Shown here: positions 58,101 through 64,000 of the stretch, in pieces
Position numbering within the stretch: position 1 is the stretch's first letter
How the letters are laid out: every line of letters starts with the position of its first letter
Source of the DNA: Liolophura sinensis
Lineage: Eukaryota; Mollusca; Polyplacophora; Chitonida; Chitonidae
Length of the DNA stretch: 64,000 bases
Assembly (NCBI RefSeq): GCF_032854445.1
Contig: NC_088302.1
Span: 9,481,338 to 9,545,337 of the forward strand
Direction of reading: 5' to 3'
The notes under the pieces: generated by a model
Told to the model about the DNA's origin: nothing
The model's input: only the letters and a program-made list of their open reading frames with translations
Database searches by the model: none
Translations under genes and position numbers: made by a program

Positions 58101-59718
58101 TGCTGACACAAATGTATTAAGTCTCCCCTCCCCCCCCCCCCCCGCACACACACACACTTGTAATTACGGTAACCTGTCGGCGTTTTGGTTAGATTTCCTG
58201 TTGTACAGAGTGCTATCAAATTAATTTGCTTCGCAATATAAGCTTATTTCTCAGAAATAATAAATTTACGTTTAATTTTCATCAATATGATTTAATATGG
58301 ATCACTATGTTATGTTTAATGTGTTTATTTTATGAAGCATTGCATCTGACGTTGAGTGGGGAATAGATATTAGAAGTTAGGATATAGAAAAGAAAATTGT
58401 ATATTTAGGCAACACTCAGTGAACTTACAAATTCGACATGATGCGATTTTTATTTAGTGCAATAGTGCAACTTATTGCTTGGTCATGTACGCTTGACATA
58501 TAGATATATCCTGCCTCACAGTTAGACCTCATTATTCATACCAACGAGAAATTTTCGTCTTGTTCATTCAATATATCCGCATTATGCCTGTATTTTTGTC
58601 AGTTTTCTGCTCCATTTCGAATGACATTGTTGTTTTGAATTTGATGGACATTTAGAATAACCAATATGGCATCAAACACAACCAAAGTTAGAGGTTAAGC
58701 CCAGAGTATAGCATGTAAGATCTATAGTTGATGTTTTTTGTTTGATTTTGTACAATTTTTTTTATTTAATTTTGAATTTTTGTATTTATAAGTTTTTATG
58801 GTGCTTGTAAAGCCATAGGCCTATGATAACTATGGGCAGTTTACTTTTGCACCGGCTATGCGCTAATCTTTGTCACGCATACTTATAAGCTGGAGATGGT
58901 ATGTGGTAATGTTTTGTTGGCTTTTGTGTGGTGCTTGTCCTGTTATTTGCTTCACTGATGTGAGGCTTTTGATGACATGCAGATTTAAAAGGGCAGATAC
59001 TAGAAGCTGCTGTCAATATTTTTCTTGGAAACTATGGAAAACGTAGCGAAAAATGCGCACAGTCATAATCAAAAGCACACGGTTTTAATGGTTGACATCT
59101 TAATAATACAATAAGGTATCTAAACTTCCTGTTGCAAAATACGTAATAACAATCTGCTAATGTTCTTAAATGTTGTCCTGTATAGGTTTTTTATGTTCAG
59201 AATGTTATGGGAGCGATCTGTTACCTGACCGCGTAGTAATGAGAAACTATCGTGAATTCAAGTCCAGCATTGATAATTACAGAGATTTTCTCCGAGTACA
59301 TGACATTCTCTGTGGCTTTGTTGTTTCCATTGATACTTGCTTAACTGCTCTCCTTTGAATATTTATCAGTGGGTACTTCCAGTTATCAGTGTTATCGAGG
59401 CTAAAACAGGGTAAAGGTCAAGGGTCGTAGGTTGACTCAAGTGCCATGTATACGTGAATAAATTATAGATAAATGTGTTGTGGACATTATGTTCCTCGTC
59501 ATATCTGGTTGCTAAAGGAAGCAACAATTGGAGTCATCTTCTTCGTGAATGATTCTAAAAACGGCCTGATTTGTTGCGTTAGCCTGTGTGCTAACATTCA
59601 GTATTTGTTAACGTATATTTTGCCTGTATAAAGTATGTGCATTAAGTATTTGACCTATATAAAACATTCCAATATCTGCTGTATATAGAATCGTGAAAGT
59701 TTCAATTTGTTTTAAAAC
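55107..59718. other. Long intergenic region, no gene recognised
   Basis: A C-run followed by CA repeats lies at about 58127-58158. Short frames (55750-56014, 57780-58031) have no recognisable domain. The block 59207-59300 has gaattcaagtccagc and a few other SINE-head-like words but is too weak to call. The region could be intron or long-range regulatory DNA of genes outside the window. Confidence 0.45.

Positions 59719-59789
<71 letters not shown>
59719..59789. repeat. AT dinucleotide microsatellite
   Basis: About 70 bases of uninterrupted AT repeats. It makes an artificial YI-repeat frame on the minus strand (59608-59967). Confidence 0.97.
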
Positions 59790-59792
<3 letters not shown>

Positions 59793-60203
59793 GTAAATGT
59801 TGTATTGTTTCGTGATAGGATTTTAAATTTGTTTCCTTTGAATTTTGTGCTAAGAACTCATCACATCGGCGAGTGTCAGACAAAACTGCCTGAAGCAAGC
59901 CTATTGAGAATGATCGGATCTTTAACTTGTTTTCTTTATGCGTTCTTTCGCTTCGTATATCTCTCAAAAGTGTTAAAAAGAATAAACGGCCGTAATGGCT
60001 ATTTTGGTACTCTCTTTCTTTGTGTGTTTCTTCCTATGGTGTTTCACCAAGTGAGTCAATAACTTCTTATAAAGCCCAGTTTAACAGAGAATTGGTGCGA
60101 ATTTGTGAGGAAAGTTAAAATGAGTATCGCGTGTTGTTGTAGAAATGTGCTTTGTTAGTCCGATGAAGGTATGTCTTCATATACTGATGTTACAGTGATT
60201 TAC

Positions 60204-60478
60204 TGATTGATTGATTGATTGATTGATTGATTAATTTATTGATTGATTGATTGATTGAGTGATTGACGGCGGTCAGGTTTAAGAGTGGAGGAAACCTAAG
60301 GGCTCCCAGTCAGCCACTAGCCAACGCTCGGCATTTGCCAAACTAATTTACTAATGGCCGCAGTCGAAACAAGGAGAGCTTGATTCCAACAGGTGACTTC
60401 ATATTTCATTGGGCTGATAGTCCCAGTGAACCAGCGTTTAACCATCTGATCCAGCAATGACCCCCACCTCCCATGTTC
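60204..60478 (-). mobile_element. tRNA-derived SINE with AATC tail, minus strand
   Basis: On the minus strand the head has gctggatcagatggttaaac, a box-A-like element, and ttggaatcaagctctcc, box-B-like. A ggtttcctccactcttaaac then ctgaccgccgtc segment resembles the tcctcccaccataatgctgg part of the main SINE, and the tail is an AATC repeat (60204-60267 as GATT on the plus strand). Confidence 0.62.
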
Positions 60479-60700
60479 AAGTCTTGAAAATACATATCAT
60501 GGGACTTTTCACCACGTCATTTTATTGGGTTAAGAAAAATAGCGTCGTCCTCGATAAATCGTCCAAGTATTTGGCTATTCTATTCATTCAGTGATTGATT
60601 TGTTCATTGATATTAGTGAGGATTAGGGATTAGTGAGGCTATGTGCAATAACCTCTTCATTCTACTGATGACGTTACGAAGAAGCAAGGCATACAGTTAT

Positions 60701-62625
60701 TGTGATGCCGGTCACAATTTGTAATCAGATTCACACTAGCTGGTGTAACTTCAGCTATGGCACAATTGTATCGCAGAGTCGGTGGTTCCGGGGCTCTGGG
60801 TTCACTTGACAAGTGACAGTACATTTTTATACAAAAACATACAGCATAGTAACAAACAAGTTTTAACAAGGTTTACAGACATACAATTCTAACAATAACG
60901 TACATGACTGGTCCTGATATGCAGCGTTGCGGTGGATTAAACAGTAGGTGGTCACCAAGCCTACAGTTCCACTGCAAGACCAGATTAAAACAGATTATGT
61001 GTAAGGCCTGCTAACATTCACAATACAACATTTCTCCCTTCGTTAAATTCGACACGTCCTCGTGTCAAAATGCGCCAAGTGCAAAACTAACAATATGTTG
61101 TAACCTTCGGTGAAAAACATATTATTTAGGCATATTTGGCCATGTTAACAACACCACGTCATCTCCATTATGTGAAATATAATTTTTTAACGGTGTGTTG
61201 AGATAATTTTTAGGAGGTTTGCGCCGCCGACCATAAACATCTACAATATGTGTTAATCTTACATTCTCTAACTCATACATCTGCTGAATTTCATTGACCA
61301 CGTTTCCAAAGTCATCTGTTAGCTTGTAGTCAAGAACATCCGCATATCTCAGGTCTTCAGCTGTTGCGTCAGTGGGTGCCACTTTAACACTCAAAATGTA
61401 TTCTTTAGCTGAACTCGTATGGAAGGCGACCTGATCCGTTAATCCCACACTGTGTATGTCAGTTGTCACGGGGCTTGAGGAGTGAACGGTTGTTTCTTTC
61501 GGTCCTGGGATGCGATCTTCATTTTGTTGCAAATATTTCAGAGCACTTCTGTCCAGGTTAGCTCTAACCACCCATTCATTACATCTGTTAGGCTGGTTCT
61601 GCCACTTAATCAGAAAGTGGTCAGAACCGCAATCCAACCTGCGCTTCAAAATCTTCTCTGTGACTTTGGGTCCTGTCGTCAAGGCACAATGTTCATTTGA
61701 CGATATGATTGGCACAGGGTTCCGTTTGCCTACCAACTCATCCATCTCTGTTTGGCAGAGGGCATTCTTTGTTGGATAGGTAACCTGTGTAGAAACAGTC
61801 ACACCTGTCACATTCTGTGTCTGCACCGCTTTACAGCTTGTGTTTACCTCACTCAAACTTCCATTCCCAGCTTCTGTACATGTGTTGATTCGCTGCTGAT
61901 ATGCTGACCTTCTCAGTTGGTCACGGCGAATGGTTGAAGCGGATTTCTTGATAGAACAAACGCTGGTTGTCAGCTGTGTCTCTGGTAGTTTCCCCCAAGT
62001 GAAGGTAACCTGCATAGACTGCCCATTATGGTGCTGAAGTGACCAGTGTGTCGGGTGTAGGCTTACCCCTAACATGCTGATAATCTGGTACACATCTATG
62101 CTTGGCATTGTCATGTTGGTCATCTTAATTAATTCACAGCCGATGTCTTCTCTCTGGTACACGGGAAAGTTTAGAACACAGAAGGTCCTGATTGCTCGGG
62201 TTATACTCCATCAAATATTGTGATGCCGTCACAATTTGTAATCAGGAACACTCAAGGCAGGATTTACTTATGTACTGAACACTTTATGAAAGATAGGAAA
62301 ACATGCACATATAAATTAGACAGATTCACACTAGCTGGTGTAACTTCAGCTATGGCACAGTTGTATCGCAGAGTCGGTGGTTCCGGGGCTCTGGGTTCAC
62401 TTGACAAGTGACAGTACATTTTTATACAAAAACATACAGTATAGTAACAAACAAGTTTTAACAAGGTTTACAGACATACAATTCTAACAATAACGTACAT
62501 GACTGGTCCTGATATGCAGCGTTGCGGTGGATTAAACAGTATGTGGTCACCAAGCCTACAGTTCCACTGCAAGACCAGATTAAAACAGATTATGTGTAAG
62601 GCCTGCTAACATTCACAATACAACA
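60701..62625 (-). mobile_element. Compact LTR-bounded element with a chromodomain ORF, no pol
   Basis: Two direct repeats, 60701-61030 (330 bases) and 62219-62625 (407 bases), bound a 1188-base interior. Both have TG/CA ends. Apart from one block of about 77 bases present only in the right copy they differ at roughly 1 percent of positions, so the insertion looks young. Read on the minus strand, a purine-rich tract (gaagggagaaa) lies directly before the repeat at 61030, as expected for a 3' LTR, and the interior ORF has the same orientation. No reverse transcriptase, integrase core or protease is visible, so as an autonomous retrotransposon it is incomplete; it resembles short non-autonomous LTR elements. 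No clean target-site duplication is seen. The chromodomain suggests kinship with Gypsy-type chromoviruses, but this is inference. Confidence 0.75.
61122..62162 (-). CDS. Chromodomain-containing ORF inside the LTR element (346 aa)
   Basis: One uninterrupted frame fills most of the element's interior and starts 57 bases inside the LTR. The N-terminal part (about residues 1-95) has a hydrophobic-basic block with LHPTHWSLQHHNG and a basic IKKSASTIRRDQLRRSAYQQ segment. Residues about 95-160 are polar and look disordered. Residues about 167-212 resemble a chromodomain (VTEKILKRR, FLIKWQNQP, NEWVVRANL) with W187 and W197 in the usual places; the first aromatic cage residue is not obvious. The C-terminus has RRRKPPKNYLN, like the basic tails after some retroelement chromodomains. 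No enzymatic domain is present. It is treated as element-encoded and not as a host gene. Confidence 0.6.
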   Translation of the reverse strand: MYQREDIGCELIKMTNMTMPSIDVYQIISMLGVSLHPTHWSLQHHNGQSMQVTFTWGKLPETQLTTSVCSIKKSASTIRRDQLRRSAYQQRINTCTEAGNGSLSEVNTSCKAVQTQNVTGVTVSTQVTYPTKNALCQTEMDELVGKRNPVPIISSNEHCALTTGPKVTEKILKRRLDCGSDHFLIKWQNQPNRCNEWVVRANLDRSALKYLQQNEDRIPGPKETTVHSSSPVTTDIHSVGLTDQVAFHTSSAKEYILSVKVAPTDATAEDLRYADVLDYKLTDDFGNVVNEIQQMYELENVRLTHIVDVYGRRRKPPKNYLNTPLKNYISHNGDDVVLLTWPNMPK

Positions 62626-63457
62626 CAGTATTAGATTGCAGTGAACAGTTTTATAATCTCATGAGTTTGCACTTTATTTGTTATGGGCAGCCGCAAAAAG
62701 TGTTTTCGTGTCTACCCGAGAATTGAAAAGACGCGATGGAAGTCAGACGAGGTGAGACGTGCAACTGTGCTATAGACCACACCAATGTTGATAACACGGC
62801 GAACACAAGGCACAGGTGCCTGGTGGATAGGCTGTCTAGGTGTTAACTTCAGCCTGGGGACATTCACACATGCCGCCAGCATCACAGGAACACCTTATAC
62901 CCAAATTAATATAATATGCTAATGAACACGAGATTTCCATTAAAATTCATGTCAAACTTTCATTAAACTTTTGGCACGTCATCAATATACCGCTAGCTCC
63001 AGGCCAGCAGTCTTTTAGAAAGCCATATACAATTTTGGAGACAGCAAAACTCAAGAATTCTTCCATCCTTTTCACTGAAAATCCCATCATATATAGTTCT
63101 GTTGAAGAGCTTAAATTTTTATCAGTTTTTAATGTGATATGAGTAATTTACATGAGAAAAAGCGCGCGGATTAAACACCTGTGTTTTTGTCAAATTTCCT
63201 CAAAGCACTTGTATATCAGGGTGAACAAGTTGTATCAGACATACATAGAATTGGCTTGGCCCATTACACGTGTTTCTTTATGCACCCCGCTCACGAAAAA
63301 ATATCGGCCGCGTGGTTTTCCAGACGTTGTCTTAGAGACATACGGGCGATGTTGCAGAGTGACGTCCGATTAGTGACACTAATGGATAAAGCCTTTGATA
63401 TCAGTGTATATATCCATGTACATCTGTATAGACTCATCTTAAATCACAGTGCCTGTG
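62626..63457. other. Intergenic region, no gene recognised
   Basis: Short overlapping frames at 63152-63513 have no recognisable domain and run into a SINE remnant. Confidence 0.45.
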
Positions 63458-63540
63458 TCGGTAATTTCCTCCAACCATACTACCACTGTGTAACACTCTT
63501 GCGTACGGCGTAAAACTCCAATCAAATTTATAAATAAATG
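63458..63540 (+). mobile_element. Diverged SINE 3' remnant
   Basis: It has atttcctccaaccatactac, then ttgcgtacggcgtaaaactc and caatcaaatttataaataaa, in the order of the main SINE's 3' end. Confidence 0.65.
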
Positions 63541-64000
63541 AATAATCATAATGCGGAATGATTCAAAGGAACAAAACTGAAAACCAAATGTTTTCAGAGA
63601 AATTTAGCAATTAGCATACCCCCTGAAAATGAAAATTAAAAAAAATAGGACGTTATTTCGCCTACGATATTAATTATTAATCTTTTCACTACGTTAAAAA
63701 CAGGCCCTGCACTGATTCTTGCTTTGATTAAACCTTCTCTGGGCCTCTGTAAACCTTTCAAGTCTTATTGGATTGTCTTTTATTAATGTATACACATGGG
63801 AATCCAAGATGGACATTAATGTTTAATGAGACAATATGTCAGGCTGAGTGTGTTAACATCGTTTGTTTGTTGTACGAATGTTAGGGAAGTTCCGATTGTA
63901 ATGTTTATAATATGAGGATAGCCTTTTACTGTATTATGTTTTCCGTATTAATGGTGCTAACATAGGGGGAAGAAGTATCTGTAATTCTCACGTTTTAAAG
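63541..64000. other. Intergenic end of window, nothing recognised
   Basis: AT-rich sequence with no coding or repeat signal that I can support. Confidence 0.45.

Noticed and set aside
59207-59300. Possible SINE head fragment
   Set aside because: Only gaattcaagtccagc and a few short words match; too weak to call.
59608-59967. 119-codon minus-strand frame with YI repeats
   Set aside because: It is an AT microsatellite translation.

Overview
The window is animal nuclear DNA, most likely from a mollusc or another lophotrochozoan. The signs are AT-rich sequence with long intergenic stretches, a vertebrate-type spliced gene, single-exon family-A GPCR genes, a single-exon GAS1/GFR-alpha-like gene, a LINE, and many copies of a tRNA-headed SINE whose 3' end (gtgaaatattcttgagtac followed by AATA repeats) is, from memory, of a type common in molluscan genomes. 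The species cannot be named from the sequence alone.

Layout. 0-5.8 kb: no gene; a small inverted-repeat (MITE-like) element, two minisatellites and tRNA-like repeat pieces. 5.8-25.7 kb: a tandem segmental duplication with three members. Unit A (about 5.8-14.8 kb) holds a two-exon orphan gene (6764-7902) and an intact GPCR gene (11176-12138). Unit B (about 15.3-18.0 kb) keeps both flanks of the GPCR but has no GPCR. Unit C (about 18.5-25.7 kb) holds a decayed copy of the orphan gene (about 19.6-20.3 kb) and a second intact GPCR (23281-24330). The two GPCR reading frames differ at only about 13 of roughly 940 bases, while their homologous flanks are far more diverged, which suggests gene conversion. 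Both receptors carry FRY where the family normally has DRY. Upstream of the orphan gene is a cluster of CRE/bZIP-type TGACGTAA sites.

25.7-36.6 kb: gene-poor; SINE copies, a 34-bp array, a degenerate array and a 42-bp minisatellite. 36.6-40.3 kb: a decayed minus-strand LINE with reverse transcriptase and, further upstream, an ORF1 piece. 41.9-42.9 kb: a 30-bp minisatellite open on both strands. 45.2-47.1 kb: a GAS1-like, probably GPI-anchored GFR-alpha-family protein, interrupted by one extra base at an A5 run, plus a possible short exon upstream. 47.1-60.2 kb: no convincing gene; microsatellites, SINE fragments and one possible short exon. 60.7-62.6 kb: a compact LTR-bounded element with a 1.19-kb interior carrying one uninterrupted chromodomain ORF and no visible pol. 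The remainder is repeat fragments.

The most unusual items are the GPCR identity island inside diverged duplications, the FRY motif, the TGACGTAA cluster before an unrecognised nuclear-looking gene, and the chromodomain-only LTR element. All calls rest on reading the sequence; no database search was possible.
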